A stretch of DNA of 64,000 bases, taken from Pseudomonas sp. ADAK13. Lineage in GTDB: Bacteria; Pseudomonadota; Gammaproteobacteria; Pseudomonadales; Pseudomonadaceae. Below are positions 22,166-33,899 of this stretch, piece by piece. Both the position numbers and the translations under genes were made by a program. Numbering within the stretch: the stretch's first letter is position 1; every line of letters begins with the position of its first letter. The notes under the pieces were generated by a model that was not told the origin of the DNA, searched no databases, and worked only from the letters and a program-made list of their open reading frames with translations. The stretch covers positions 2,232,001 to 2,296,000 of the forward strand of contig NZ_CP052860.1 in NCBI RefSeq assembly GCF_012935715.1. The letters run 5' to 3'.

Positions 22166-24607
22166 TCACCAGTTGTACGAAACTGTTCCGAGTAGCGTCC
22201 GGCTTTCACCCCAATAGCAGCGGCCCGCATCGTTGCAGCCGGACACATACTCCTTGTCGAACAGGTTCTTCGCGTTCACGTCCACCGACCAGTGCTTGTC
22301 AATCTGGTAACCGATGGCGGCATCCACCAAGGTTACGCTTCCAGCATCCAGCTTCCCGTAAAGGGAAGGCGCGGTGTAAGCGAAAGTGCTGTCGAAGTAG
22401 CGGATGCCGCCGCCCACGGACAAGCCCTTAAGTTGGCCATCAAGAAAGCGGTACTTGCCCCAGACCGAAGCCTGATTACGTGGGACACCGGTCATTTGGT
22501 GACCCTCCACGAGCGACGTTGCCGAATCCTTGGTAATTCGAGCATCGGTGTAGGTGTAGGCCGCAGTCACGTTCAAATTAGGTGTGAGGTTGCTGTTGAC
22601 CTCAACTTCCACGCCCTTGGCCCGACTTTCGCCAACCTGGCGGTAGGTATTGGTAGTGGCGTCGAGGTACGTGTCGTCCTGCTTGCGCAGGTCATATACC
22701 GACAACGTCATCGCGGTGTCCCAGCCGATCGGCTCGTACTTGAGGCCTACTTCGTATTGACTGCTGGTGATCGGGTCCAGCGGTGTGCCGGCATTGGAGA
22801 TCTGCTGTACAGGGACGAACGCAGTCGAGTAGCTGACATACGGCGTCAGGCCGTTGTCGAACTGGTACATGATCCCGCCCTGATAGGTGAATTTGCGGTC
22901 TTCAGAGCTGATATTGCCGGCCTTGGCCACCTTGTCGCGAAAATCACTGTCGACCCAGTCCTGGCGCCCGCCGAGCAAGAATAACCAGTGGTCATACTTG
23001 CTCTGGACCTGTGCATAAACGCCTTTCATCTGCTGTTCGAGCAACGTGTTTTGCACCGCGAGAGGCGTCAATGGGTCCTTCAGGTACACCGGGTTATACA
23101 CATTGATCGTGCCTGCAAATCCGGCATTCCAATCCTGGCTGAACGAGGTACGGTCATAGCTGGCACCAAACAGCACGGTATTTTCCAGGCCACCCACCTG
23201 GAATTTGCCTTCCAACTGGTTATCCAGCGAGTAGACCATCGATTTGTTGTAGCGGTCGTAGGCATTCATGTTCAGCTGGGTGCCGAACCCCGCATTATTC
23301 AGGTTGCCTGGCCAGGTTTCATGGCGGGCGATTCGCGACTGCATGTAGCGCGAGTTCTGCCGAAACTGCCAGTCATCGTTGAAGCTGTGGCTGAATTCGT
23401 AGCCGGTGCTCCAGGTTTCCCGTTCGAAGGTGTTCCAGTCCGGGTCACCGAGCATGGTGTGCTTGGAGAGCTTCCCGTTGGGGTTGGTCAGTAACGTACC
23501 GGCGGCAGGTAGGCCAAGTTCAAGATTAGTGTGGTCTTTCTGGTAGTTGGCCAGCAGCGTCAGGGTGTTGTAGTCGTCGAAATTGAGGGTCAGGGATGGT
23601 GCGATATACAGGCGGTCATCGGGAACGTGATCGGTCTGGGTGTCGGACTTCCTGCCGAGCATCACCACGCGTCCAAGAATATTGTCGTTGTCGTTCAACG
23701 GACCGGAGATATCCACACCCACCTGGCGGCGATTATTCGAACCGTAGGTCAGCTGAACTTCGCCTTGTGGCGTAGCTGTCGGGTGTTTACTCACCAGGTT
23801 GACCAGACCACCGGGTGCATTTTCGCCGTAGAGCAGGGAAGAAGGGCCACGGAATATTTCTACCCGTTCCAGCCCATAAGGTTCGCTGGTGGTGTCATAC
23901 CGGTTGCCTTGTACTCGCAAGCCATCGCGCAGCAGGCCGTAGCCATAATCCGTGGCGTTGAAGCCGCGAATGAAGAACAGGTCACCGGCCAGGCCGTCGC
24001 CCGCAGCAAAGGGAGGGGCAAAGATTCCCGGCACATAGCCCAGCACTTCGGTGAGCGTCTGGGATTTTTGATCCTTGATGCGCTGGCCGGTCACCACTGA
24101 CACCGAGCGCGGAGTTTCCGACAACGGTGTGCTGGTCTTGGTACCGATTCGGCTGTTTTGCGCCTTGTAACCTACGTCCCCGGCAATCTCCTGATTGAAA
24201 CCGGCCTGTTGATAAGTGCTGACAGTAGTCGGGGCCAACATGAGTTGTTCCCCGCTCGTGGCCGGCTGCAGCGCATAGCTGCCGGGGCCTTGAGCCGCCG
24301 CCTGCAATCCCGAGTTCTGCAGCAATAACGCAAACCCTTGTTCCACCGAGTAGTCACCTTCCAGCCCAGGACTTTGCAAGCGCGCCGTCTGCTGCGGCGA
24401 GAATGACAAAATCACATTGGCCTTCGCCGCGAACTGGCTCAAGGCATTGTCGAGTGGCCCGGGGGCGATCACATAATGTTGCACCGAGCTTGCAGCAATC
24501 GCCTGGGTGCATGACAAGGTGCTGGCAGTCGCTGCCGTGGTCAGCAGCAAGCCATACGTGATGCCGTGATAGGAGAGACGCTGGCGAAATTTTGTAGGAA
24601 GGCGCAT
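22166..24607 (-). CDS. TonB-dependent siderophore receptor with STN signalling domain
   Basis: An 813-residue outer-membrane receptor. A signal peptide (about residues 1-39) is followed by an STN/secretin-like signalling domain (about 43-120: QHYVIAPGPLDNALSQFAAKAN ... LLLQNSGLQAAAQ), a plug domain (ETPRSVSVVTGQRI ... GFNATDYGYGLLRDGLRV ... IFRGPSSLLYGENAPGGLVNLVSK) and a 22-strand barrel ending in the aromatic Trp typical of outer-membrane proteins. The STN domain means it signals its ligand-bound state to the FecR anti-sigma factor encoded 93 bases upstream. The ligand is probably a ferric siderophore; which one is not readable. The whole group resembles Fox/Fiu-type cell-surface signalling units. 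Confidence 0.92.
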   Translation of the reverse strand: MRLPTKFRQRLSYHGITYGLLLTTAATASTLSCTQAIAASSVQHYVIAPGPLDNALSQFAAKANVILSFSPQQTARLQSPGLEGDYSVEQGFALLLQNSGLQAAAQGPGSYALQPATSGEQLMLAPTTVSTYQQAGFNQEIAGDVGYKAQNSRIGTKTSTPLSETPRSVSVVTGQRIKDQKSQTLTEVLGYVPGIFAPPFAAGDGLAGDLFFIRGFNATDYGYGLLRDGLRVQGNRYDTTSEPYGLERVEIFRGPSSLLYGENAPGGLVNLVSKHPTATPQGEVQLTYGSNNRRQVGVDISGPLNDNDNILGRVVMLGRKSDTQTDHVPDDRLYIAPSLTLNFDDYNTLTLLANYQKDHTNLELGLPAAGTLLTNPNGKLSKHTMLGDPDWNTFERETWSTGYEFSHSFNDDWQFRQNSRYMQSRIARHETWPGNLNNAGFGTQLNMNAYDRYNKSMVYSLDNQLEGKFQVGGLENTVLFGASYDRTSFSQDWNAGFAGTINVYNPVYLKDPLTPLAVQNTLLEQQMKGVYAQVQSKYDHWLFLLGGRQDWVDSDFRDKVAKAGNISSEDRKFTYQGGIMYQFDNGLTPYVSYSTAFVPVQQISNAGTPLDPITSSQYEVGLKYEPIGWDTAMTLSVYDLRKQDDTYLDATTNTYRQVGESRAKGVEVEVNSNLTPNLNVTAAYTYTDARITKDSATSLVEGHQMTGVPRNQASVWGKYRFLDGQLKGLSVGGGIRYFDSTFAYTAPSLYGKLDAGSVTLVDAAIGYQIDKHWSVDVNAKNLFDKEYVSGCNDAGRCYWGESRTLLGTVSYNW

Positions 24608-24700
24608 GTGTGAGTAAGCCCTGAAGGTAGCATCGTGATTACCTGTAGGGCCGCGCCAGGTAAAAAAAAGATAACCCCTGCTGAGAGTATTTTTTCGGTA

Positions 24701-25645
24701 TTAACCTGTAAGCGTAACGGCGACCCAGTAGCGGGTGAAATACTTCACCTGGATCGGCAACGTGACCTGCAGGTTGGCCAGTACGGCGTCGGTGGAATCG
24801 AGGCGGAAGGTGCCGGACACCCGCAGCCGGGCTGATGCGGCGTCGCACTGCATGACGCCCGGCCGATAGCGCGCGAGTTCGTCGATGACATCCCCCAGTC
24901 GCGCGTCCAGAACGATCAGTTGCCCGTCAACCCATGCGGCTTGGTTCCTGCGATAGATACGGCTGGGGCCTACGTCTAGCGTGCCGAAATCGGCAGTCTC
25001 ACCGGGGCCGAGCAGTCGGCCATGACCCGGTTGGTCGACGGGTTGCACGCTGACCCGGTCATCCAACACGCCAACCCGGGTTGACCCCTGCAATTGGCGA
25101 ACAGTGAACCGCGTGCCTAAAGCTTGAATACGGCCTTCACGGGTTTCGACATAAAACGGTGTTTGCCGCCCCGACTTGCCGGTGTGGATAAGTACTTCCC
25201 CCTCACGCAAACGGACCAGTCGCTGCTGCCCATCGAAAAGTACGTCGATAGCGGTATGGGTATTGAGGTCAATTTGAGTACCGTCGGCCAACTCGATTCG
25301 CCGTCGTTCGCCGACCTTGGTTCGATAGTCAGCCCAAAGATTGCCCAGGGACGTGTGTTGTTGAACGTTCCACCCCAAGTACCCGGCGGCGCCGAGCATC
25401 AACATCAGCTTGAGCACTTGGCGCCGCTGTTGACTGGTCGAGAGCGCGCGACGGGTGAAATCCTTGGGTAGCGCACCGAGGCCACGTTGCAACTGTTCCA
25501 TCTGGTTCCAGGCCGCCTGATGGGAAGGATCGCCGTTGAGCCATTGCTGCCAGGCACTGTGTTCCGCAGGTGTCGGTGGTTGCGATTGAAATTGCACATA
25601 CCAACTGGCGGCGGCTTCGAACGTCTTGCGATCCGGGGCGGCCAT
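24701..25645 (-). CDS. FecR-type transmembrane anti-sigma factor
   Basis: A 314-residue regulator. The cytoplasmic N terminus (DUF4880-like, AASWYVQFQSQPPTPAEHSAWQQWL) binds the sigma factor, one membrane helix lies near residues 80-95 (VLKLMLMLGAAGYLGW), and a periplasmic FecR domain follows (GERRRIELADGTQIDLN ... EGRIQALGTRFTVRQ) with a C-terminal DUF4974-like segment. Its ATG overlaps the fecI stop (TAATG), so the two are translationally coupled. It should pass the signal from the receptor STN domain to the sigma factor. Confidence 0.92.
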   Translation of the reverse strand: MAAPDRKTFEAAASWYVQFQSQPPTPAEHSAWQQWLNGDPSHQAAWNQMEQLQRGLGALPKDFTRRALSTSQQRRQVLKLMLMLGAAGYLGWNVQQHTSLGNLWADYRTKVGERRRIELADGTQIDLNTHTAIDVLFDGQQRLVRLREGEVLIHTGKSGRQTPFYVETREGRIQALGTRFTVRQLQGSTRVGVLDDRVSVQPVDQPGHGRLLGPGETADFGTLDVGPSRIYRRNQAAWVDGQLIVLDARLGDVIDELARYRPGVMQCDAASARLRVSGTFRLDSTDAVLANLQVTLPIQVKYFTRYWVAVTLTG

Positions 25646-26151
25646 TACGCGCCCGCCATGATCAGGGCGCATTCTGTCAGGGCGCGGACCATATGTTTCT
25701 TGACGGTGGTCAGCGAGACCCGCATCTGATCGGCGATCTGTTGATAAGTCAGGCCTTCGACCTGGGACAGCATGAAAATTCGCCGAGCCCGCTCACCCAG
25801 CCCATGCAAGGCTTTATCCACAGCCACGAGGGTTTCAATGATGATCGCCTTGTCTTCTTCACTGATTGCGGTTGCTTCTGGCCGGTCTGCGAGGGTTTGC
25901 AGATAGGCTTGTTCAATGGCGCGGCGGCGATAGCGGTCAATCACCAGTCCCCTGGCGACAGTGGCCAGGTAATCCCTGGGCTCAAGGATCTGCGCCGCAT
26001 TGCGGCCACCCAGGATCCGCACGAACGTATCGTGTGCCACATCGGCTGCATCGCAGGCGTTATGCAACTTTCCCTTGAGCCAGCTGTGCAACCACGAATG
26101 GTGCTGCTCATAGATGTGCTGGACTGCGATGGTATGTGGGGGAAGGGCCAT
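25645..26151 (-). CDS. FecI-type ECF RNA polymerase sigma factor
   Basis: A 168-residue ECF sigma factor. Region 2 covers IYEQHHSWLHSWLKGKLHNACDAADVAHDTFVRIL ... PRDYLATVARGLVIDRYRRRAIE, and region 4 has the helix-turn-helix GLTYQQIADQMRVSLTTVKKHMVRAL. It should direct transcription of the adjacent receptor gene when the ligand is bound. A Fur-box-like palindrome lies about 20 bases upstream of the start, so iron probably represses it. A perfect DnaA box lies inside the gene (25814-25822). Confidence 0.93.
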   Translation of the reverse strand: MALPPHTIAVQHIYEQHHSWLHSWLKGKLHNACDAADVAHDTFVRILGGRNAAQILEPRDYLATVARGLVIDRYRRRAIEQAYLQTLADRPEATAISEEDKAIIIETLVAVDKALHGLGERARRIFMLSQVEGLTYQQIADQMRVSLTTVKKHMVRALTECALIMAGA

Positions 26152-26171
26152 GAGAGGTGACGAGGCAGGTT

Positions 26172-26190
26172 AATGATAATAACTATTATT
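26172..26190. promoter_or_regulatory. Fur box upstream of fecI-like gene
   Basis: AATGATAATAACTATTATT matches the alternating NAT triplet pattern of the 19-bp Fur consensus (GATAATGATAATCATTATC type). Its position 21-39 bases before the sigma-factor start codon fits iron-dependent repression of the whole signalling unit. Confidence 0.8.
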
Positions 26191-26289
26191 AACTGCCGTG
26201 ACGCTTTCTCACAATAGGCCTGCCATCAACCCGTTTCACAAATGCAAACGAAGCGTTTCCTGCCTATCCGAAGATTCCTGGAGGCCGCC

Positions 26290-26734
26290 GTGTGCCTGAA
26301 ACTTATCGTAATCCGTATTTTCTGTGGATTAAGCCCTGTGAATAACCGCCCCTGTGCCCAGTTGATAACAGGGCCTAAAACCTGAGTAAAAACCCATCTG
26401 TGGATAACCACCTGTTTAATCCACAGGCTTAGACCACTTATCCAAGGGCCTCCTTGGCACCTAACCACAGACTTTTGAATCTCTGTACATTACGTAAATA
26501 AAGGCCTGTAGGGATCTATCCACAGAAACAGGCCTCAGTAGAAATAAACATAAAAACAAAGATTTAATAAATTTCTCTCTTTTAATTTCTATTGTCCGTG
26601 ATTCATCCACAGCTGGTTAAATTTTGTGCAAAGGGTTCTTTAGGAAGGGCGAAGTCCCTATACTTGCCGACTCGTTCGAAAACCTGATCTCGAACGCTCA
26701 TTCCTAATTACCTACAGAAGCAGGCACGAGGTGC
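26290..26734. other. AT-rich, DnaA-box-rich intergenic region upstream of mnmG
   Basis: This 0.45-kb gap holds one perfect DnaA box (TGTGGATAA, 26399-26407) and several near-matches: TGTGGATTA (about 26322), TGTGAATAA (26337-26345), TTATCCAAG (26438-26446), CTATCCACA (26517-26525) and TCATCCACA (26603-26611). An AT-rich run follows at about 26540-26595. This is the arrangement of an origin and resembles the position of oriC upstream of gidA in enteric bacteria. It must also hold the mnmG promoter. Whether it starts replication is unknown. Confidence 0.6.
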
Positions 26735-28630
26735 GTGGTGGATTTCCCTTCCCGTTTTGAAGTGATCGTCATCGGCGGCGGTCATGCCGGTACCGAGGCA
26801 GCACTGGCGTCAGCACGCATGGGGGCAAAAACCCTGTTGCTGACGCATAACGTGGAAACCCTCGGCGCCATGAGCTGCAACCCCGCAATTGGCGGGATTG
26901 GCAAAAGCCACCTGGTCAAGGAAATCGATGCCCTGGGCGGCGCGATGGCCATGGCTACCGACAAAGGTGGTATTCAATTTCGCGTATTGAACAGCCGCAA
27001 AGGCCCGGCCGTACGAGCCACTCGTGCTCAAGCCGACCGGATCCTGTACAAGGCCGCTGTCCGCGAAACCCTGGAAAACCAGCCGAACCTGTGGATATTT
27101 CAGCAGGCAGCCGATGACCTGATCGTTGAGCAGGACCAGGTACGCGGTGTTGTCACGCAAATGGGCCTGCGTTTCTTCGCAGAATCCGTGGTGTTGACCA
27201 CCGGTACGTTCCTCGGCGGACTTATCCACATCGGTATGCAGAACTATTCCGGTGGTCGCGCCGGTGATCCGCCGTCAATCGCCCTGGCTCAGCGCCTTCG
27301 CGAACTGCCGCTGCGTGTCGGTCGTTTGAAAACCGGTACGCCGCCGCGTATCGATGGCCGTTCGGTGGATTTTTCGGTAATGACCGAGCAAGCCGGCGAT
27401 ACACCGATCCCGGTCATGTCGTTCATGGGCTCCAAGGAACAGCATCCGAAGCAGGTCAGTTGCTGGATTACCCACACCAATGCCCGTACCCACGAAATCA
27501 TTGCCGCGAACCTCGACCGTTCGCCGATGTATTCCGGGGTGATCGAAGGTATTGGCCCACGCTACTGCCCGTCGATCGAAGACAAGATCCACCGCTTTGC
27601 CGACAAGGAAAGCCACCAGGTGTTTATCGAGCCGGAAGGTTTGACCACCCACGAGCTGTACCCGAACGGGATTTCCACTTCCCTGCCGTTCGACGTGCAA
27701 ATCCAGATCGTGCAGTCGATTCGCGGTATGGAAAACGCTCATATCGTTCGACCTGGCTACGCCATCGAGTACGACTACTTCGACCCACGTGACTTGAAAT
27801 ACAGCCTGGAAACCAAGGTGATCGGCGGTTTGTTCTTTGCTGGCCAAATCAACGGGACCACCGGTTACGAAGAAGCCGGCGCCCAGGGTTTGCTGGCCGG
27901 AGCCAACGCCGCACTGCGCGCACAGGGCAAAGACAGCTGGTGCCCGCGTCGCGATGAGGCGTACATCGGTGTGTTGGTCGACGACCTGATCACCCTCGGA
28001 ACCCAGGAACCGTACCGGATGTTTACGTCCCGGGCCGAATATCGCCTGATCCTTCGGGAAGACAACGCCGACCTGCGCCTGACCGAGAAAGGTCGCGAGC
28101 TGGGCTTGGTCGACGACGTGCGCTGGGCTGCCTTCTGCAAAAAACGCGAAAGCATCGAACTGGAAGAGCAACGCCTGAAAAGTACCTGGGTTCGTCCGGG
28201 CACCGAGCAAGGCGATGCGATTGCCGAAAAATTCGGCACGCCGCTGACCCACGAGTACAACTTGCTGAACCTGCTGTCCCGTCCGGAAATCGACTACGCT
28301 GGTCTGATCTCGGTTACCGGCGGTGGTGCAGAAGATCCACAGGTCGCCGAGCAGGTCGAAATCAAGACCAAATACGCCGGTTACATTGACCGTCAGCAGG
28401 ATGAGATCGCTCGTCTGCGGGCCAGCGAAGACACCAGGCTGCCTGTGGATATCGATTACACAAATATTTCCGGTCTGTCGAAAGAGATTCAAGGCAAGCT
28501 GGGGATAACTCGACCTGAGACCCTGGGCCAGGCGTCCCGTATCCCGGGTGTCACGCCGGCAGCCATTTCGCTGTTGATGATTCATTTGAAAAAACGCGGC
28601 GCGGGCCGTCAGTTGGAGCAAAGCGCTTGA
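26735..28630 (+). CDS. mnmG: tRNA uridine-5-carboxymethylaminomethyl(34) synthesis enzyme MnmG
   Basis: The 631-residue FAD enzyme (GidA) that partners MnmE in wobble uridine modification. The dinucleotide-binding motif is [21 protein letters not shown]. The family blocks [47 protein letters not shown] and [14 protein letters not shown] are intact. The start is GTG at 26735 with GAGG upstream, giving MVDFPSRF as in other pseudomonads. It overlaps rsmG and contains a DnaA box at 27222-27230. Confidence 0.97.
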   Translation: MVDFPSRFEVIVIGGGHAGTEAALASARMGAKTLLLTHNVETLGAMSCNPAIGGIGKSHLVKEIDALGGAMAMATDKGGIQFRVLNSRKGPAVRATRAQADRILYKAAVRETLENQPNLWIFQQAADDLIVEQDQVRGVVTQMGLRFFAESVVLTTGTFLGGLIHIGMQNYSGGRAGDPPSIALAQRLRELPLRVGRLKTGTPPRIDGRSVDFSVMTEQAGDTPIPVMSFMGSKEQHPKQVSCWITHTNARTHEIIAANLDRSPMYSGVIEGIGPRYCPSIEDKIHRFADKESHQVFIEPEGLTTHELYPNGISTSLPFDVQIQIVQSIRGMENAHIVRPGYAIEYDYFDPRDLKYSLETKVIGGLFFAGQINGTTGYEEAGAQGLLAGANAALRAQGKDSWCPRRDEAYIGVLVDDLITLGTQEPYRMFTSRAEYRLILREDNADLRLTEKGRELGLVDDVRWAAFCKKRESIELEEQRLKSTWVRPGTEQGDAIAEKFGTPLTHEYNLLNLLSRPEIDYAGLISVTGGGAEDPQVAEQVEIKTKYAGYIDRQQDEIARLRASEDTRLPVDIDYTNISGLSKEIQGKLGITRPETLGQASRIPGVTPAAISLLMIHLKKRGAGRQLEQSA

Positions 28631-29271
28631 GTTCGTTGGTCACCTCGCAACACGCCGAAGAGTTATCCACAGGTGCTCGCCAGCTTGGCGTCGACCTGAC
28701 CGAAGCCCAGCACGAGTTGCTGCTGGGTTATCTGGCCCTGTTGATCAAATGGAACAAGGCTTACAACCTCACTGCGGTGCGTGATCCGGACGAAATGGTT
28801 TCTCGCCATCTGCTCGACAGCCTCAGCGTGATGCCGTTTATCGAAAACGGCCGTTGGCTCGACGTTGGCAGCGGGGGCGGCATGCCCGGCATCCCGTTGG
28901 CAATCCTGTTTCCCGAGTCGCAGGTGACGTGCCTGGACAGCAACGGCAAGAAAACCCGCTTCCTGACCCAGGTCAAACTCGAACTCAAGCTGGATAACCT
29001 GCAAGTTATCCACAGTCGCGTCGAAGCCTTCACGCCTGAACAGCCTTTCAACGGAATTGTTTCCCGGGCCTTCAGCAGCATGGAGAACTTCAGCAACTGG
29101 ACCCGCCACCTTGGCGACCGCGATACCCGTTGGCTGGCAATGAAGGGCGTTCATCCAAGCGACGAGCTGTTAGCATTGCCGGCAGACTTCCACCTCGATA
29201 GCGAACACGCCTTGGCCGTACCCGGTTGCCAAGGCCAACGCCATCTGCTGATACTGCGCCGCACGGCATGA
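28627..29271 (+). CDS. rsmG: 16S rRNA (guanine(527)-N7)-methyltransferase
   Basis: A 214-residue SAM-dependent methyltransferase (GidB) that methylates G527 of 16S rRNA. The SAM motif is [17 protein letters not shown] (about residues 76-92), with [14 protein letters not shown] following and the conserved [10 protein letters not shown]. It starts with a rare TTG overlapping the mnmG stop (TTGA), which implies translational coupling and low expression. Two perfect DnaA boxes lie inside it (28663-28671 and 29006-29014). Confidence 0.95.
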   Translation: MSSLVTSQHAEELSTGARQLGVDLTEAQHELLLGYLALLIKWNKAYNLTAVRDPDEMVSRHLLDSLSVMPFIENGRWLDVGSGGGMPGIPLAILFPESQVTCLDSNGKKTRFLTQVKLELKLDNLQVIHSRVEAFTPEQPFNGIVSRAFSSMENFSNWTRHLGDRDTRWLAMKGVHPSDELLALPADFHLDSEHALAVPGCQGQRHLLILRRTA

Positions 29272-29289
29272 TTGGGAACACAAGCAAGA

Positions 29290-30087
29290 ATGGCTAAGGT
29301 ATTCGCGATAGCGAACCAGAAAGGTGGCGTGGGCAAAACCACCACCTGCATCAACCTCGCAGCATCCCTGGTCGCTACCAAGCGTCGGGTGCTGTTGATC
29401 GATCTCGATCCACAGGGCAACGCCACCATGGGTAGCGGTGTGGATAAACACGGCCTGGAAAACTCGGTCTATGACTTGCTGATTGGCGAGTGCGACCTGG
29501 CCCAGGCCATGCATTTCTCCGAGCACGGCGGTTATCAACTGCTGCCGGCCAACCGCGATTTGACCGCGGCGGAAGTGGTGCTGCTGGAAATGCAGATGAA
29601 AGAAAGCCGTCTGCGCAGCGCGTTGGCGCCGATCCGCGAGAATTACGACTACATTTTGATCGACTGCCCGCCGTCGCTGTCGATGCTGACGTTGAACGCA
29701 TTGGTCGCCGCCGACGGGGTGATTATCCCCATGCAGTGCGAGTACTTCGCGCTGGAAGGTCTGAGCGACCTTGTGGATAACATCAAGCGTATCGCCGAGT
29801 TGCTCAACCCGAACCTGCAAATCGAAGGCCTGCTGCGGACCATGTATGACCCGCGCCTGAGCCTGATGAACGATGTGTCGGCACAGCTCAAGGAACACTT
29901 CGGCGATCAGCTCTACGACACCGTGATTCCACGCAACATCCGCCTGGCCGAAGCGCCAAGCTATGGCATGCCCGCGCTGGCGTACGACAAGTCATCCCGC
30001 GGCGCCATTGCCTATCTGGCTCTGGCCGGCGAGATGGTTCGTCGTCAACGCCGCAATTCACGCACCGCTGCAGCCCAGCCAACTTAA
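29290..30087 (+). CDS. parA: Chromosome partitioning protein ParA (Soj)
   Basis: A 265-residue deviant Walker ATPase that segregates the origin region together with ParB. The deviant Walker A KGGVGKTT is at residues 11-18, followed by LLIDLDPQGNAT and LIDCPPSLSMLTLNAL. The ATG at 29290 starts the conserved MAKVFAIANQ; an upstream in-frame TTG is unlikely. Two perfect DnaA boxes lie inside the gene (29439-29447 and 29772-29780). It is 18 bases after rsmG and 9 before parB, in the gid-par operon. Confidence 0.96.
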   Translation: MAKVFAIANQKGGVGKTTTCINLAASLVATKRRVLLIDLDPQGNATMGSGVDKHGLENSVYDLLIGECDLAQAMHFSEHGGYQLLPANRDLTAAEVVLLEMQMKESRLRSALAPIRENYDYILIDCPPSLSMLTLNALVAADGVIIPMQCEYFALEGLSDLVDNIKRIAELLNPNLQIEGLLRTMYDPRLSLMNDVSAQLKEHFGDQLYDTVIPRNIRLAEAPSYGMPALAYDKSSRGAIAYLALAGEMVRRQRRNSRTAAAQPT

Positions 30088-30096
30088 GGAATCCCC

Positions 30097-30969
30097 ATGG
30101 CCGTCAAGAAACGAGGTCTCGGACGTGGACTGGATGCACTGCTGAGTGGTCCGACTGTCACTTCGCTCGAAGAACAAGCGGTGCAGGCTGACGAGCGTGA
30201 GCTGCAGCACCTGCCGCTGGACCTGATCCAGCGCGGCAAATACCAGCCGCGCCGGGACATGGACCCCCAGGCGCTGGAAGAGTTGGCGAATTCGATCAAG
30301 GCCCAGGGTGTGATGCAGCCGATCGTGGTGCGCCCGATTGGTGCGGGCCGCTTTGAAATCATCGCCGGCGAACGCCGCTGGCGCGCGAGCCAACAGGCTG
30401 GCAAGGAAACCATCCCGGCGATGGTGCGCGATGTGCCGGATGAAACCGCCATCGCCATGGCGCTGATCGAGAACATCCAGCGCGAAGACCTCAATCCGAT
30501 CGAGGAAGCGATCGCGCTGCAGCGTTTGCAGCAGGAATTCAAACTGACCCAGCAGGAAGTCGCGGATGCGGTGGGCAAGTCACGGGTTACCGTGTCCAAC
30601 CTGCTGCGTCTGATCGCGCTGCCGGAAGTCATCAAAACCATGCTTTCCCATGGCGACCTGGAAATGGGTCATGCCCGTGCTTTGCTCGGTTTGCCGGAAA
30701 ATCAACAGGTTGAGGGGGCGCGACACGTTGTCGCACGAGGCCTCACCGTTCGTCAGACCGAGGCCCTGGTTCGCCAGTGGCTCAGTGGCAAACCTGCACC
30801 GGTCGAAACCGCCAAACCTGATCCGGATATTGCACGACTGGAGCAGCGCCTGGCCGAACGCCTAGGCTCTGCGGTGCAAATTCGCCACGGCAAGAAAGGC
30901 AAAGGGCAATTGGTCATCGGATATAACTCATTGGATGAGCTTCAGGGCGTCCTTGCCCACATCCGCTGA
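30097..30969 (+). CDS. parB: Chromosome partitioning protein ParB (Spo0J)
   Basis: A 290-residue CTP-dependent DNA clamp that loads at parS. N-terminal KKRGLGRGLDALLSG is the ParA-interaction segment; the CTP-binding motifs are ANSIKAQGVMQPIVVRP and GERRWRAS; the arginine/asparagine motif ENIQREDLNPIEEA is present; the helix-turn-helix is LTQQEVADAVGKSRVTVSNLLRL. The likely targets are the parS palindromes near and inside recF in this same window. Confidence 0.96.
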   Translation: MAVKKRGLGRGLDALLSGPTVTSLEEQAVQADERELQHLPLDLIQRGKYQPRRDMDPQALEELANSIKAQGVMQPIVVRPIGAGRFEIIAGERRWRASQQAGKETIPAMVRDVPDETAIAMALIENIQREDLNPIEEAIALQRLQQEFKLTQQEVADAVGKSRVTVSNLLRLIALPEVIKTMLSHGDLEMGHARALLGLPENQQVEGARHVVARGLTVRQTEALVRQWLSGKPAPVETAKPDPDIARLEQRLAERLGSAVQIRHGKKGKGQLVIGYNSLDELQGVLAHIR

Positions 30970-31117
30970 AACAATTGCTTCTGTAGCGCGCAGTCGGAAA
31001 TCACTACCCGGCAGTTGAATAGGGGCAGAACCGCCCCTATACTCTGCGCGCATTTTGTCGGCACAAATTATGCCAAGTTATTGATTTCCGGCAGCCGACC
31101 ATTGAGGAGCAAGAGTG

Positions 31118-32411
<1,294 letters not shown>

Positions 32412-32435
32412 GACCAGTCTCGACTAGTCTGATGT

Positions 32436-32473
32436 CCCTCCCGGTCAAACGGGAGGGTAGCCCTGAAGGGCTA
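32436..32473 (+). other. Paired intercistronic hairpins between atpB and atpE
   Basis: CCCTCCCG/CGGGAGGG (32436-32443 with 32450-32457, 6-base loop) is followed at once by TAGCCC/GGGCTA (32458-32463 with 32468-32473, TGAA loop). No U-run follows, so these are probably mRNA-stability or processing structures rather than terminators. The spacer ends with the very strong ribosome-binding site GGGAGGAAAG before atpE, fitting the high copy number of the c subunit. Confidence 0.6.
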
Positions 32474-32529
32474 TGAAACGATTTGTTTTACCGCTTTAAA
32501 ATCTAAAAAACCTAAACCATACGACGTAA

Positions 32530-32802
<273 letters not shown>

Positions 32803-32858
32803 TCACTCGTTTTTTCGAGTGATTGGTGTGTTGTGCAACGAACGAGCGAGGTATTGGC

Positions 32859-33329
32859 GTGAACATTAATGCAACCATTATTGGTCAGTCCTTAGCGTTC
32901 TTGATTTTTGTAGTTTTCTGCATGAAGTTCGTATGGCCTCCGGTCATCGCGGCTTTGCACGAACGTCAGAAGAAGATCGCAGACGGACTGGACGCTGCCG
33001 CACGAGCAGCTCGCGACCTGGAGTTGGCCCAAGATAAAGCGGGTCAGCAACTGCGCGAAGCGAAAGCTCAGGCAGCTGAAATCATTGAGCAAGCCAAGAA
33101 ACGCGGTAACCAGATCGTTGAAGAGGCTGTTGAAAAAGCCCGTATCGACGCTGACCGTGTGAAGGTTCAGGCTCAAGCCGAGATCGAGCAGGAACTGAAC
33201 GGTGTCAAAGATGCGCTGCGTGCCCAACTGGGTGCTCTGGCCGTCGGCGGTGCTGAGAAGATCCTGGGTGCCACAATCGATCAAAACGCGCACGCGGAGC
33301 TGGTAAACAAACTGGCTGCTGAAATTTAA
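32859..33329 (+). CDS. atpF: ATP synthase Fo subunit b
   Basis: A 156-residue peripheral-stalk subunit. An N-terminal membrane helix ([25 protein letters not shown]) leads into a long charged coiled coil rich in Ala, Glu, Lys and Gln. The real start is GTG 32859, giving [10 protein letters not shown] with GAGG seven bases upstream; the frame extends upstream but that part is not AtpF-like. Confidence 0.96.
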   Translation: MNINATIIGQSLAFLIFVVFCMKFVWPPVIAALHERQKKIADGLDAAARAARDLELAQDKAGQQLREAKAQAAEIIEQAKKRGNQIVEEAVEKARIDADRVKVQAQAEIEQELNGVKDALRAQLGALAVGGAEKILGATIDQNAHAELVNKLAAEI

Positions 33330-33341
33330 GCGAGGGCGATC

Positions 33342-33878
33342 ATGGCAGAATTGACCACGTTGGCCCGACCTTACGCTAAGGCAGCCTTCGAGCACGCCCA
33401 GGCCCACCAGCAGCTGGCCTCTTGGTCAGCCATGCTCGGCCTGGCTGCAGCAGTGTCGCAAGACGACACCATGCAGCGCGTGCTCAAGGCCCCGCGACTG
33501 ACGAGCGCAGACAAGGCCGCCACGTTTATTGACGTGTGCGGCGACAAGTTTGATGTAAAAGTGCAGAACTTCATCCACGTCGTTGCCGAAAACGACCGTC
33601 TCCCGCTTCTGCCGGAGATCGCCGCTCTGTTTGACCTGTACAAGGCCGAACAAGAGAAATCGGTAGATGTTGAAGTGACCAGTGCTTTTGCATTGAACCA
33701 AGAACAGCAAGACAAACTCGCCAAGGTTCTCAGTGCACGACTCGACCGGGAAGTGCGCCTGCAAGTTGCGGAGGATGCCACCCTGATTGGTGGTGTCATC
33801 ATTCGCGCCGGCGACCTGGTTATCGATGGCTCGATTCGCGGCAAACTCGCGAATCTTGCCGAAGCATTGAAATCTTGA
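33342..33878 (+). CDS. atpH: ATP synthase F1 subunit delta
   Basis: A 178-residue subunit that joins F1 to the peripheral stalk. [19 protein letters not shown] at the N terminus and the C-terminal [22 protein letters not shown] are signature regions of the OSCP/delta family. It sits 12 bases after atpF in the operon. Confidence 0.96.
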   Translation: MAELTTLARPYAKAAFEHAQAHQQLASWSAMLGLAAAVSQDDTMQRVLKAPRLTSADKAATFIDVCGDKFDVKVQNFIHVVAENDRLPLLPEIAALFDLYKAEQEKSVDVEVTSAFALNQEQQDKLAKVLSARLDREVRLQVAEDATLIGGVIIRAGDLVIDGSIRGKLANLAEALKS

Positions 33879-33899
33879 GTTTGAAGGGGCAGCAGAGCA

